A stretch of 64,000 bases of DNA from NCBI GenBank assembly GCA_002281555.1, contig NCGJ01000009.1, forward strand, positions 44,267-108,266. Direction: 5' to 3'. Under the pieces are notes generated by a model. It saw nothing but the letters and a program-made list of their open reading frames with translations. It did no database searches and had not been told where the DNA came from. Below, one piece after another: positions 17,162 through 25,560 of the stretch (its first letter is position 1; each line of letters opens with the position of its first letter). The DNA comes from Hydrogenophilales bacterium 28-61-23. GTDB lineage: Bacteria; Pseudomonadota; Gammaproteobacteria; Burkholderiales; Thiobacillaceae. The position numbers and the translations under genes were made by a program.

Positions 17162-17863
17162 ATGAAAAACCTGTTGGCACTTTGCCTGATTGCCGCCGCC
17201 CCGCTGGTATGGGCGGACAAGCCCCCCGCCCCCATCCAGACGGCGCTTGGCACCGTCAAAGGCGAGGTTCTCGAGATCAAGGACGTCGAAAGCTACACCT
17301 ACCTGCGCCTGAAAACCCAGGACGGCGAAACCTGGGCCGCGGTCAACAAGGCGCCGGTCAAGAATGGCGCGCAAGTCACGATAGAAAACGTGATGGTCAT
17401 GAGCAACTTCGAGAGCAAGACGCTGAAGAAGACGTTCCCGAAAATTCTGTTCGGCACCCTGGGCGGCAACGTTGACGGCACCAACGCCGACATGGCCGCG
17501 GCTCACGCCGGCCTGGCCAAAACCAAGGATGACGGAGATATCCATGTCGCCAAGGCCAGCGGCGCGAACGCAAGAACCGTGGCGGAAATCGTCACCAAAG
17601 CGGGCGAACTGAAAGACAAACCGGTTCTGCTGCGCGGCAAGGTGGTCAAGTACAACCCGGGCATCATGGGGAAAAACTGGGTCCATCTGCGCGATGGCAC
17701 GGGTTCCGCCGCGGATGGCAGCAACGACATCCTGGTGACCACCCAGAGCCGGACCAAGGTAGGCGATGTGGTGACCGCGCAGGGTCTGGTCCGCGCCAAC
17801 AAGGATTTTGGCGCCGGCTATGCCTACAAGGTGTTGATTGAAGACGCGACGCTGAAGCAGTAA
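17162..17863 (+). CDS. Exported protein with two OB-like domains (NrfJ-related first domain)
   Basis: 233 residues from ATG 17162, with AAGGAG 11 bases upstream. Signal peptide MKNLLALCLIAAAPLVWADK. The first domain (~residues 35-105) has the pattern VKGEVLEIKDVESYTYLRL, then TWAAVNKAPVKNGAQV, then a Met/Phe-rich strand with MSNFESKTLKKTF, as in small periplasmic NrfJ-like proteins. The second (~155-230) has LLRGKVVKYNPGIMGKNWVHLRDG in a predicted beta-barrel (OB/nucleic-acid-binding-like) pattern. The periplasmic role is unknown; copper or cytochrome-related function has been suggested for related proteins but nothing here proves it. It converges with the methyltransferase gene. Confidence 0.8.
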   Translation: MKNLLALCLIAAAPLVWADKPPAPIQTALGTVKGEVLEIKDVESYTYLRLKTQDGETWAAVNKAPVKNGAQVTIENVMVMSNFESKTLKKTFPKILFGTLGGNVDGTNADMAAAHAGLAKTKDDGDIHVAKASGANARTVAEIVTKAGELKDKPVLLRGKVVKYNPGIMGKNWVHLRDGTGSAADGSNDILVTTQSRTKVGDVVTAQGLVRANKDFGAGYAYKVLIEDATLKQ

Positions 17864-17881
17864 TCGCCGCGCCGGCCAGAC

Positions 17882-19225
17882 TCAGACCGGGTCTGGCCGA
17901 CGGGCCGCGAGACGCCAGAGCGAGGTCCGTTCCGCCGCGCGCGCCGCGTGCAGCGGGTCGGCCGGATCGGATGCACGCGGATGCTGCGGGCGAACGTCGT
18001 CGCGCCCAAGGACTTCCAGGCCGGCCGCGTCGAAAGCGGCGAGCAACTCGGCGCGCGAGCGCAGGCCCAGATGTTCGGCCAAATCGGACAGCACCAGCCA
18101 GCCTTCGCCACCCGGCGTCAGATGCGCGGCCAGCCCGTTGATGAAACCGAGCAACATGCGGCTGTCGGGGTCATATACCGCCGATTCGATCGTGGAACTG
18201 GGCCGCGCCGGCAGCCAGGGCGGATTGCACACCACAAGCGGCGCGCACCCGGCCGGAAACAGATCGGCCTGAATCACTTCCACCTGCCCGGACAGCCCGA
18301 GCCGGGCGAGGTTTTCGCGCGCGCAAGCCAGCGCGCGCGGGTCCTGATCGGTCGCCACGATGCGCGCAACGCCGCGCCGGGCCAGCACCGCCGCCAGCAC
18401 GCCGGTTCCGGTTCCAATGTCGAAGGCCAGTTCCAGAGCCGGCAGCGGAGTCGTTGGCGCTTCAGCGCTTACAAGTCGGGCGAAGCGCGAGAATCCGGCG
18501 TCCTTCTTTTGCGAGGGCAGCGGCGCCTCCGCCACCAGGCCGACGTACTCGCCCCGAATCGGCGCGAACACGCCGTAGTGCGGGTGTATGCGCGCGCCGA
18601 GCGCGGGCACCTCGACGCCCCGTTTGCGCCATTCGTGCGCACTGATCAAACCGAGCAATTCGCGCAGCGCAAGCACGGACGGGCCCGCGCTGGAGCCATC
18701 CCCGGGGCCGTAAGCCTCCTCGCAGGCCTGGCGCAGATCGGGCGCGCGCCGAAGCGGGATGCTGTAATCGCTCTCCAGCGGCAGCAGCAACATCGCCAAG
18801 GTCTGGGCGCGCCGGGCCTGCGCCTGGCGATGCAGGTTGAACGCCTCGCCCGGCGCGATGGACGCTGAACGCGGTGCGGCGGAGGCCGTTTTGGGTGTCG
18901 GTTTGCCTTCCACGCGCCGGGTCAGCGCCTGCAGCAACTGGCGCGCATTCTGGAAATCGCCGCGCCACAGCATCGCCGTCCCGGCGCGCGCCAGGCGATA
19001 GGCCGCATCGGCCGTGGTCCGGTCGTCGGCGATGACCACGCGCCGGGGCGCGGGATTGCCGCTCTCCGAACGCCAGCGCGCCGAATGGGCGACGCCGTCT
19101 TCGGTCCAGTCGATGAGCGGGTGGGCTGTTGCGGGAATAGTCACGATGACGCCGTCCTTGGGCTGGAGCGGGATGGGCGCGGCAGCGGTGGTTTGAATGA
19201 AAAAAACGCTTGCCGAGGCAAGCAT
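17882..19225 (-). CDS. Class I SAM-dependent methyltransferase carrying an in-frame repeat
   Basis: About 447 residues. Motif I is FDIGTGTGVLAAVLARRG, the acidic loop follows in ATDQDPRALACA, and motif IV is CNPPWLP, the NPPW/Y signature of N-methyltransferases acting on Gln, Ade or Gua (PrmC/RlmG-like). The N-terminal ~200 residues are a family-specific domain (TAYRLARAGTAMLWRGDFQNARQL split across ~90-115). Residues around [20 protein letters not shown], just before motif I, are encoded by a dispersed repeat and look like an insertion of ~22 residues. The start is uncertain: the frame stays open upstream into the E1 beta gene, but ATG 19225 or an internal GTG is likelier because an intrinsic terminator sits at 19196-19223. 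Confidence 0.8.
   Translation of the reverse strand: MLASASVFFIQTTAAAPIPLQPKDGVIVTIPATAHPLIDWTEDGVAHSARWRSESGNPAPRRVVIADDRTTADAAYRLARAGTAMLWRGDFQNARQLLQALTRRVEGKPTPKTASAAPRSASIAPGEAFNLHRQAQARRAQTLAMLLLPLESDYSIPLRRAPDLRQACEEAYGPGDGSSAGPSVLALRELLGLISAHEWRKRGVEVPALGARIHPHYGVFAPIRGEYVGLVAEAPLPSQKKDAGFSRFARLVSAEAPTTPLPALELAFDIGTGTGVLAAVLARRGVARIVATDQDPRALACARENLARLGLSGQVEVIQADLFPAGCAPLVVCNPPWLPARPSSTIESAVYDPDSRMLLGFINGLAAHLTPGGEGWLVLSDLAEHLGLRSRAELLAAFDAAGLEVLGRDDVRPQHPRASDPADPLHAARAAERTSLWRLAARRPDPV
18441..18523. repeat. Dispersed repeat, copy A (inside methyltransferase gene)
   Basis: About 83 bases with the text GGCAGCGGAGTCGTTGG, then the small palindrome GCGCTTCAGCGC, then AAGTCGGGCGAAGCGCGAGA and ATCCGGCGTCCTTC. 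Near-identical text occurs at 24110-24230. The copy keeps the methyltransferase frame open on the minus strand. Confidence 0.85.
19196..19223 (-). terminator. Intrinsic terminator of the cytochrome c-E1 alpha-E1 beta unit
   Basis: On the minus strand GCTTGC-CTCG-GCAAGC is followed by GTTTTTTTCATT: a six-base stem (seven with the inner C-G pair) with a tetraloop and T7. It lies about 195 bases after the E1 beta stop and overlaps the candidate ATG of the methyltransferase. Confidence 0.75.
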
Positions 19226-19418
19226 GGGTGAGCCGCTCTCAAGCCGGAAACCACCTCGATCGCGCAGTTGTTCAGCCCGCGAACGGGCCAGCGAGCGGCC
19301 AATCATACCCCCGTGCCATCGGCTCACCCGGAGTCTGGCGGTGAACGCCGGCATCGAGAACAGCGACGAGGATGCCCAGAAGGGCGCGAGCCCTCCGGGA
19401 GAGCCGTGCGTCCATGGA

Positions 19419-20477
19419 TTACGCGGCAAGTCCGGCCAGTTGGTCATGGTGGGCGCGACTGTCCTGGTCATGTGCCCGGCTTTTCCCCGCCGCTTCATCC
19501 CGACGCGATCCAGCGACCAGATCGAGGACGGCCTCCAGCACCGCTTCCGGCTTGGGCACGGCGGCCTGTTCCAGCACCCATGATGAAGCGGCGGGTGCGT
19601 CCGGCCCGGTCAGGCGCAGCACCGGGGCGCGCAGGGCGGAGAAGGCTTTCGTCGCGGCAAGCGCGGCCAGTTCCGCCGCGATGCCGCACAGCCCGCTGGC
19701 TTCGTGGACGACGACGAGGCGGCCGGTCTTGCGTACCGACCCGAGCACGGTGTCCTCATCCAGCGGCTTCAGGCTGCGCAGATCGATGACTTCAGCCGCG
19801 ATCCCGTGCGCTTCGAGCTGGCTGGCGGCCTGCATGCACACGGCCACGGTCTTGGCATAGCCGACCAGAGTCACGTCGCCGCCCGCGCGGCGCACGGCGG
19901 CCTTGCCGATGGGCACGATGAAATCCTCCGCGTCGGGCACCTCTCCTTCCTGGTACAGCAGGCCGAGATCGGTGAAAAACAGCACCGGGTTGTCGTCGCG
20001 GATGGCGGCTTTGAGCAGGCCCTTGAAGTCCGCCGGTTCCGAGGGCATCACCACCTTGAGCCCCGGCGCGTGGACGAACATGGCCTCCAGATTGTGGTTG
20101 TGCTGGCCGCCGACGCACCAGCCGCTACCGGTCATGCCCATGGCCACCAGCGGAAACTGGAACTGGCCGCCGGAGAGATAGCGCAGCTTGCCGGCGCTGT
20201 TGACCAGGGCGTCCATGGCATAGGCCATGAACGGCGCGAACAGCAGGTCTATCACCGGGCGCAGGCCGCTGGCGGCGGCGCCGACGGCGGTGCCGGCGAC
20301 GATGGCTTCGGCCAGGGGCGTGTTGCGCACGCGCTCGGCGCCGAAATCGGCGACCAGGTCGCGCTGCTTGGTGGCGCTGCCTTCCCCCATCAGCAGCACG
20401 CTGGAATCGCGACGCATCTCCTCGCGCAGGGCCTGGTGGATCGCTTGTTCCACGGTCATGCGGGTCATCTTGGTCAT
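19419..20477 (-). CDS. 2-oxoacid dehydrogenase E1 component, beta subunit
   Basis: 352 residues from ATG 20477. It pairs with the alpha subunit to form the TPP-dependent heterotetrameric E1 that decarboxylates pyruvate, acetoin or a branched-chain 2-oxoacid. Typical beta text: GEGSATKQ, VRNTPLAEAIVAGTAVGAA, RPVIDLLFAPFMAYAMDAL, and the C-terminal domain with EVIDLRSLKPLDEDTVLGSV and VVVHEA. AAGGA precedes the start. No E2 or E3 gene lies nearby, so the complex must use partners from elsewhere or act with an artificial-acceptor-like route as in acetoin dehydrogenases. The C-terminal ~20 residues (rich in Arg, His, Asp) look unusual. Confidence 0.9.
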   Translation of the reverse strand: MTKMTRMTVEQAIHQALREEMRRDSSVLLMGEGSATKQRDLVADFGAERVRNTPLAEAIVAGTAVGAAASGLRPVIDLLFAPFMAYAMDALVNSAGKLRYLSGGQFQFPLVAMGMTGSGWCVGGQHNHNLEAMFVHAPGLKVVMPSEPADFKGLLKAAIRDDNPVLFFTDLGLLYQEGEVPDAEDFIVPIGKAAVRRAGGDVTLVGYAKTVAVCMQAASQLEAHGIAAEVIDLRSLKPLDEDTVLGSVRKTGRLVVVHEASGLCGIAAELAALAATKAFSALRAPVLRLTGPDAPAASSWVLEQAAVPKPEAVLEAVLDLVAGSRRDEAAGKSRAHDQDSRAHHDQLAGLAA

Positions 20478-20499
20478 TGGGCTGGGTTCCTTTCGCCGT

Positions 20500-21465
20500 T
20501 CAGGCATAGACATGTTCGAGCAGCGTATCGGGCGTGGGCCAAGCGCTCGCCTGGGCGAAATCCAGCGCGGTCGCGATGGTTTCCCGGACGCGTAGTTCCA
20601 GGGCGGCCAGCCCGGCGGCGTCGATCAAGCCCTTTGCCGTCAAACGCTCGCCCTGCATGCGGATCGGGTCGCGTTGCAGCCAGGCTTGCAGCTCGGCCGA
20701 GTCGACATAAGCCTGATCGTCGGGCTCGTAATGGCCGCGCTGGCGGTAGGTGGACAGTTCCAGGAAGGCTGGCCCGCCGGTAGCTCGGATATGCGCCACG
20801 GCCCGGGCCGCCGCCGCATGCACGGCGTCCACGTCGTTGCCGTCCACGCTATCGACCGGCAGGCCATGGCCGCGCGCCCATGCGGAGATGGCTTTGTCGG
20901 GCATGGTTTCCAGCCGATGCACGAAGGCTTGCCACTGGTTGTTCTCGCACACGAACAACAAGGGTAGCTGCCACTGCACCGCCAGATTCAAGGCCTCGTG
21001 GAAGATGCCCTCGCAGGCGGCGCCGTCACCGAAAAACACCGCGACGATGCCACCGGGCTCGCTGTTGCCCGCGCCCATCTTCTGGGCCAGGGCGACGCCG
21101 GGCGCCATCGACAGTTCGCCGCCGACGATGGTGGAAGTGAGCACCACGCCCAGTTCCTTGGCCGAGATGTGCAGGCTGCCGCTGCGGCCGCCGCAATAGC
21201 CGTCGACGCGGCCCAGCACTTCCGCCATCAGGCGGCGCGGCTCGGCGCCCCGGGCGATCAGGTGGCCGGCACTGCGATGGTTGGTGACGATGCGGTCGCG
21301 CGCGTCCAGGGCTTCGACCACGCCCACCGCGCAGGCCTCCTGGCCGACGCTGGTGCAGGTGCCCGGCGCGCCGGTACGTTGCAGTTCCACGAGCTGGTGC
21401 TCGTAGGCGCGAATCAACAGCATGGTTTCCAGCCGATGGAAGGCGGCCCGATTCTCTTCTGGCAT
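20500..21465 (-). CDS. 2-oxoacid dehydrogenase E1 component, alpha subunit
   Basis: 321 residues. It binds thiamine pyrophosphate through GDGAACEGIFHEALNLAV...CENN, the canonical GDG(x)~25NN motif. TSVGQEACAVGVVEAL, NHRSAGHLIARG and the phosphorylation-loop-like YRQRGHYEPDD are typical of the PdhA/AcoA family. CGAGGAG lies eight bases before ATG 21465. The stop is 22 bases before the beta-subunit start, so the two are translated from one message. AcoA (acetoin) versus pyruvate specificity cannot be decided here. Confidence 0.93.
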   Translation of the reverse strand: MPEENRAAFHRLETMLLIRAYEHQLVELQRTGAPGTCTSVGQEACAVGVVEALDARDRIVTNHRSAGHLIARGAEPRRLMAEVLGRVDGYCGGRSGSLHISAKELGVVLTSTIVGGELSMAPGVALAQKMGAGNSEPGGIVAVFFGDGAACEGIFHEALNLAVQWQLPLLFVCENNQWQAFVHRLETMPDKAISAWARGHGLPVDSVDGNDVDAVHAAAARAVAHIRATGGPAFLELSTYRQRGHYEPDDQAYVDSAELQAWLQRDPIRMQGERLTAKGLIDAAGLAALELRVRETIATALDFAQASAWPTPDTLLEHVYA

Positions 21466-21489
21466 GACGTGTTCTCCTCGATGAGCGGC

Positions 21490-22002
21490 TCAGCGTTGAG
21501 CGTGTTTGGCCGGCATGGGCAGGTTCTTCGGCACGAACTCGAAATACGGCGTGGTCACCGTCTCGCCCGGCCCCATGGCGACGGGCGCAGCCTGGCCGGC
21601 GGGGCCGAGGGAACGGATGAAGCGGTACATGGCGACCAGATCCTTATCGTTCATGTCGCGCAGGTTGAACCAGGGCATCGGCGGCAGCATCGGCTGGCGG
21701 GCGCGGATCAGCCACTGGGCCTCGCTCAGGTCGCGCATGTAAAGGCGCAGATTCGTGGGGTAGGAAGTGCCCCAGGGGCCCTGGAAACCGACCTGGCTGC
21801 CGGTTAACCATTGCGTCGCGGGTATTTTTCCCGCTGCTTCCGGGTAGCCCTGGGTGTGGCAGTCGTTGCAACCGCCGATCTGGGTCAGGTATTTACCGCG
21901 TTCGATGACGCGCGCATCCTGACCAGGGTTGGCCGCCGCGGCGGTCTGGGCCAGCAAGGCGAAGCTGGAGAGGGTCGCAAGAGCGATGTGACGGATATTC
22001 AT
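21490..22002 (-). CDS. Small periplasmic c-type cytochrome
   Basis: 170 residues. Signal peptide MNIRHIALATLSSFALLAQTAAAAN, then one heme-binding CNDCH near residue 47; the distal ligand is probably one of the Met in QPMLPPMPWF. The C-terminal ~35 residues are Pro/Gly-rich. AAGAGG precedes ATG 22002. It is first in a run with the two E1 subunits (24 bases before E1 alpha), suggesting one operon. It may carry electrons from a periplasmic or membrane dehydrogenase; a direct link to the cytoplasmic E1 enzyme is not obvious. Confidence 0.92.
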   Translation of the reverse strand: MNIRHIALATLSSFALLAQTAAAANPGQDARVIERGKYLTQIGGCNDCHTQGYPEAAGKIPATQWLTGSQVGFQGPWGTSYPTNLRLYMRDLSEAQWLIRARQPMLPPMPWFNLRDMNDKDLVAMYRFIRSLGPAGQAAPVAMGPGETVTTPYFEFVPKNLPMPAKHAQR

Positions 22003-22247
22003 GGTAAAGAACCTCTTGGTAATAATTAATAAGAAGTGCCGGCGATGTGAAGCTTAAGCGGTGGCTCGACACCGCATTGCTAAGTGTTCGCTAGCGAAAT
22101 ACTAAAAATTCGATAACGGCCGCGTTGGCGCGGGATGGCAAAGTTGTGCCCGCCCGGGCCGGTCGCGCGGCAACACCCAACTTGTAGAATCCGCCCGTCA
22201 TTCCCGATAGTCGCGCTTGGTTAACAGCGCCAGGTTTTTGGTGACCC

Positions 22248-22748
22248 ATGCCCCAGATGAAATCCGATCCATTGCTGGATGCGAAGCAAGCCGCGTTTCT
22301 CGGCGGCCCGGTCGCGATCAACGTGGCCTCGCACGATGCCGCTCAAATACCGTCCATTGCGCGGGCCTATGGCTGCCGGATATCCGCCGACCGCCGCGAA
22401 GTCGTCGTTTTCCTGTCGAAGCGGTGCGCGCAAGCCATCTTGCGCGATCTGGCCGCGGGCGCCCCGGTCGCCGCCGTATTCAGCCGGCCCAAGACCCATG
22501 AAACGCTGCAGATCAAGGGTGCCCGGGGACGCATCCAGCCGCTGCAAGCAGGCGACCGGGCAATCATGCGTGCCTGCGGCGCGGCGTTCAGCGCGGAAAT
22601 CATGCTACTGGGCTATTCGGCAAGCTTCTCGGACGCACTGATGGCGCCGGCCAACGACGACGCGGTAGGTGTCGCCTTCATGCCCGACGCGGTGTTCGAG
22701 CAGACCCCCGGCCCCAAAGCCGGCATGCGCCTGGAGCCCAAGCCATGA
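22248..22748 (+). CDS. Split-barrel flavin-binding family protein (pyridoxamine phosphate oxidase-like), tentative
   Basis: 166 residues, soluble. The order of elements (VAINVASHDAAQIPSIARAYG, then RREVVVFLSKR, then AAVFSRPKTHETLQIKG, then a C-terminal FSDALM/AFMPDAVFEQTPGP stretch) suits the FMN-binding split barrel of pyridoxamine 5'-phosphate oxidase-like proteins. I recognise the pattern, not a specific member. The stop overlaps the next start by four bases (ATGA), so both are translated together. ATG 22248 has only a weak upstream GGTGA; ATG 22257 is possible. Confidence 0.75.
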   Translation: MPQMKSDPLLDAKQAAFLGGPVAINVASHDAAQIPSIARAYGCRISADRREVVVFLSKRCAQAILRDLAAGAPVAAVFSRPKTHETLQIKGARGRIQPLQAGDRAIMRACGAAFSAEIMLLGYSASFSDALMAPANDDAVGVAFMPDAVFEQTPGPKAGMRLEPKP

Positions 22749-24097
22749 CGCCCAGCCTGCGCTCGCTGCGCCGCTGCTTCGAGGGCGCGGTACCCGCCTC
22801 TATCGCCACCTGCTCACCGGACGGCATGCCCAACGTGGCCAAGCTGTCCCACGTGCATTTTCTGGACGACGCGCATGTGGCCCTGTCCTACCAGTTCTTC
22901 AACAAGACGCGCGAGAACATCCTGCACAACGCCCGCGCCACCGTGGAGGTAGTGGATCCGGTCAGCGCCATCCACTACACCCTGTGGCTCGAATATCTGC
23001 GCACCGAAACCGAGGGGCCGCTGTTCGAAAACATGAAGGCCAGACTGGCCGCCATCGCGTCTCATACTGGCATGAGCAAGGTATTCCGCCTGCTCGGCTC
23101 CGACGTGTACCGGGTGCTGGGCGTCGAAGCTGTGCCAGGCGAAGCCAACCCGGAAACCTCGGCGCGCGTGGATTTGCTGTCCGGACTACGCGCCTGCCTG
23201 GGCGAACTCACCGCCTGCGCCGACCTCGCCCACCTGCTCGATGTCATGCTGGCGGGCCTGGAACGGCATTGGGACATCCGCCACTCCATGCTGCTCATGC
23301 TCGATCCGGACGGCAAACGCCTCTACACCGTCGCCAGCCGGGGTTATGCGGAATCCGGCGTGGGTTCAGAGGTGCGCGTCGGCGAGGGCATCGTCGGCGT
23401 CGTCGCCGGCGCGCGCACGCCGATCCGCATCGGCTACGCGGTGCAGGAATACCGTTACAGCCAGGCGACCCGTCGGCGCTTCGCCGACAGCGCCGACGGC
23501 GAAGCGCTGGAGACCGAAATCCCCTTCCCCGGACTGGCGGAAGCCGGCAGCCAGTTGGCGGTTCCCCTGATGCTGGGCGACCGTCTGTTGGGCGTGCTGT
23601 ATGTGGAAAGCCCGCTCGAGCAACGTTTCACCTACGAAGACGAAGATGCCCTCGTCGTGCTGGCGGCCCACCTGGCGTTGTCCATCGACTTCCTGTCCCG
23701 CGCCGCCGAACACCCCGCCGAGGCGTCCGCGAAACTCATCGCCGTAGCTGTCTCGGAGCCGCATGGCATACCCGTACAGATCCGGCACTTCCCGGCTGAC
23801 AACAGCGTCTTCGTGGACAACCAGTACCTGATCAAAGGCGTCGCCGGCGCGATCATCTGGAAACTGCTGCGCGAGCAGGCCGAAACGGGCCGGGCCGAGT
23901 TCACCAACCGGGAATTGCGCCTCGATGCCTCCCTCAAGCTGCCCGACGTCACCGACAACCTGGATGCCCGGCTGATCTTGCTGCAACGCCGACTCGCCGA
24001 GCGCTGCGCCTTCCTCGCCATCGAAAAAACCGGACGCGGCCGCTTTCGCCTGAACGTGACCCGGCCGCTTCAACTCGGCCAGTCAACCGGCAACTGA
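22745..24097 (+). CDS. Split-barrel oxidoreductase domain fused to GAF sensor and C-terminal output domain
   Basis: 450 residues. Residues ~8-150 are a pyridoxamine-phosphate-oxidase-like split barrel (VPASIATCSPDGMPNVAKLS, NKTRENILHNARATVEV). Residues ~155-325 are a GAF domain (LTACADLAHLLDVMLAGLER, then VGEGIVGVVAGARTPIRI and LAVPLMLGDRLLGVLYVES). The last ~100 residues include SVFVDNQYLIKGVAGAIIW and NLDARLILLQRRLAER, which look like a winged-helix-type domain. The combination suggests a flavin- or ligand-responsive sensor. The only obvious partner is the overlapping small split-barrel protein upstream. A dispersed repeat begins 13 bases after the stop. Confidence 0.85.
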   Translation: MTPSLRSLRRCFEGAVPASIATCSPDGMPNVAKLSHVHFLDDAHVALSYQFFNKTRENILHNARATVEVVDPVSAIHYTLWLEYLRTETEGPLFENMKARLAAIASHTGMSKVFRLLGSDVYRVLGVEAVPGEANPETSARVDLLSGLRACLGELTACADLAHLLDVMLAGLERHWDIRHSMLLMLDPDGKRLYTVASRGYAESGVGSEVRVGEGIVGVVAGARTPIRIGYAVQEYRYSQATRRRFADSADGEALETEIPFPGLAEAGSQLAVPLMLGDRLLGVLYVESPLEQRFTYEDEDALVVLAAHLALSIDFLSRAAEHPAEASAKLIAVAVSEPHGIPVQIRHFPADNSVFVDNQYLIKGVAGAIIWKLLREQAETGRAEFTNRELRLDASLKLPDVTDNLDARLILLQRRLAERCAFLAIEKTGRGRFRLNVTRPLQLGQSTGN

Positions 24098-24109
24098 GAT
24101 TGCCGGCCG

Positions 24110-24230
24110 GGCAGCGGAGTCGTTAGCGCTTCAGCGCTTATGAATCCGGCGTCCTTCTTGCGAGGACAGCGGAGTCGTTAGCGCTTCAGCGCTTACAAGT
24201 CGGGCGAAGCGCGAGAACCCGGCGTGCCAC
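24110..24230. repeat. Dispersed repeat, tandem copies B1 and B2
   Basis: Two head-to-tail copies of the element also seen at 18441-18523. B1 (24110-24166) lacks the middle CAAGTCGGGCGAAGCGCGAG. B2 (24167-24230) is nearly identical to copy A through the palindrome and the GAAGCGCGAGAA block. B2 contains the stop codon of aroA and its last ~11 codons. Confidence 0.85.
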
Positions 24231-25533
24231 TCGCGGGCGCAATCGCCTTGAATACGTCGAAGTAGGTCGGGAAAGTCTTGGCCACGCATTTGGGCTCGTT
24301 GATGCGCACCGGCACGCCGCTCAGACTGATCAGGGAAAAACACATCGCCATGCGGTGGTCGTCGTAGGTGTCGATGACGGCATTTGGAATTAACTTGGCC
24401 GGCGGCGTGATGCGGATGTAGTCGGCGCCCTCTTCCACCGTCGCGCCGACTTTGCGCAGTTCAGTCGCCATGGCGGCGATGCGGTCGGTTTCCTTGACCC
24501 GCCAGGAGGCGATGTTGCGCAGCGTGGTGACGCCTTCGGCCGACAGCGCCAGCACCGCCAGGGTCATCGCGGCGTCCGGGATGTGGTTGCAGTCGAGATC
24601 GATGGCCTGCAGTTTGCCGCCGCAGGCCAGCCGGCTTTCGATCCAATTGGGTCCGAAGCCGATTTCCGCGCCCATGCGCGCCAGCGCTTCGGCGAAACGG
24701 ACATCGCCCTGGATGCTGTTGCGGCCGACGCCTTCGACCCGTACCGGGCCATGGCCGAGCGCGCCGGCGGCGAGGAAATACGAGGCGGACGAGGCATCGC
24801 CTTCGACTTCGATTTCGCCCGGACTGCGATAGACGGCGTGCGGAATGATGAAGCTTTGCCAGCCGTCGCGCTGCACTTCGATGCCGAAGCGTTGCATCAG
24901 ATTGAGGGTGATTTCCACATACGGCTTGGAGATCAGCTCGCCCTCGACATGCAGCGTGACTTCCCGCCCCAGCAGCGGCGCCGATAGCAGCAGACCGGTG
25001 AGGTATTGGCTGGAGACGTTGCCCTTGACCGTGGCCGCGGAGACCGGGCCGAGCCGGGCCGGCGCGATCGAAAGCGGCGGGAAGCCGTCATTGCCCAGAT
25101 AGGTGATCTGCGCGCCCAGTTGGCGCAAGGCGTCGACCAGATCGCCGATCGGCCGTTCGTGCATGCGCGCGACGCCGCTGAGCGTGTATTCGCCACCGGC
25201 CAGCGCGGTCGCGGCGGTCAGGGAGCGGAACGCGGTGCCGGCGTTGCCGAGGAACAACTCGGCATGCTTGACGGGAAAGCCCGGCGCAAACGCGCCGCCG
25301 ATGCCGTGGACGCTGTAGTCGTCGCTGCCCGGGTGGCGCTGCCAGGCCACCCCCAGGCGGGTCAGCGATTCGAGCATGACCTGGGTGTCGTCCGAGTCGA
25401 GCAGGCCTTTGACCAGGGTTTCGCCCTGCGCCAGCGCGGCCAGCAGCAGCATGCGATTGGATATGCTCTTCGAACCGGGTAAGCGGACTTTGCCACGCGC
25501 GCCGGACAGCGCCGGGAGATCAAGAAATTCCAT
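24193..25533 (-). CDS. aroA: 3-phosphoshikimate 1-carboxyvinyltransferase (EPSP synthase)
   Basis: Sixth step of the shikimate pathway: transfers enolpyruvyl from PEP to shikimate-3-phosphate. 446 residues with all signatures: [18 protein letters not shown] at the N-terminus, [54 protein letters not shown] and [11 protein letters not shown]. The expected C-terminus is near [12 protein letters not shown]; the last ~11 residues ([10 protein letters not shown] and preceding) are encoded by the dispersed repeat. It ends the serC-pheA-hisC-tyrA-aroA run, 27 bases after tyrA. cmk, its frequent partner, is ~25 kb away. Confidence 0.97.
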   Translation of the reverse strand: MEFLDLPALSGARGKVRLPGSKSISNRMLLLAALAQGETLVKGLLDSDDTQVMLESLTRLGVAWQRHPGSDDYSVHGIGGAFAPGFPVKHAELFLGNAGTAFRSLTAATALAGGEYTLSGVARMHERPIGDLVDALRQLGAQITYLGNDGFPPLSIAPARLGPVSAATVKGNVSSQYLTGLLLSAPLLGREVTLHVEGELISKPYVEITLNLMQRFGIEVQRDGWQSFIIPHAVYRSPGEIEVEGDASSASYFLAAGALGHGPVRVEGVGRNSIQGDVRFAEALARMGAEIGFGPNWIESRLACGGKLQAIDLDCNHIPDAAMTLAVLALSAEGVTTLRNIASWRVKETDRIAAMATELRKVGATVEEGADYIRITPPAKLIPNAVIDTYDDHRMAMCFSLISLSGVPVRINEPKCVAKTFPTYFDVFKAIAPASGTPGSRASPDL

Positions 25534-25560
25534 GTCTTTAACCAGTCAGTTTATGCCGCG

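Noticed and set aside
17874..17898. Hairpin GGCCAGAC / GTCTGGCC between the OB-fold and methyltransferase genes
   Set aside because: It lacks a T-run on both strands and overlaps the methyltransferase C-terminus, so it was not called a terminator.
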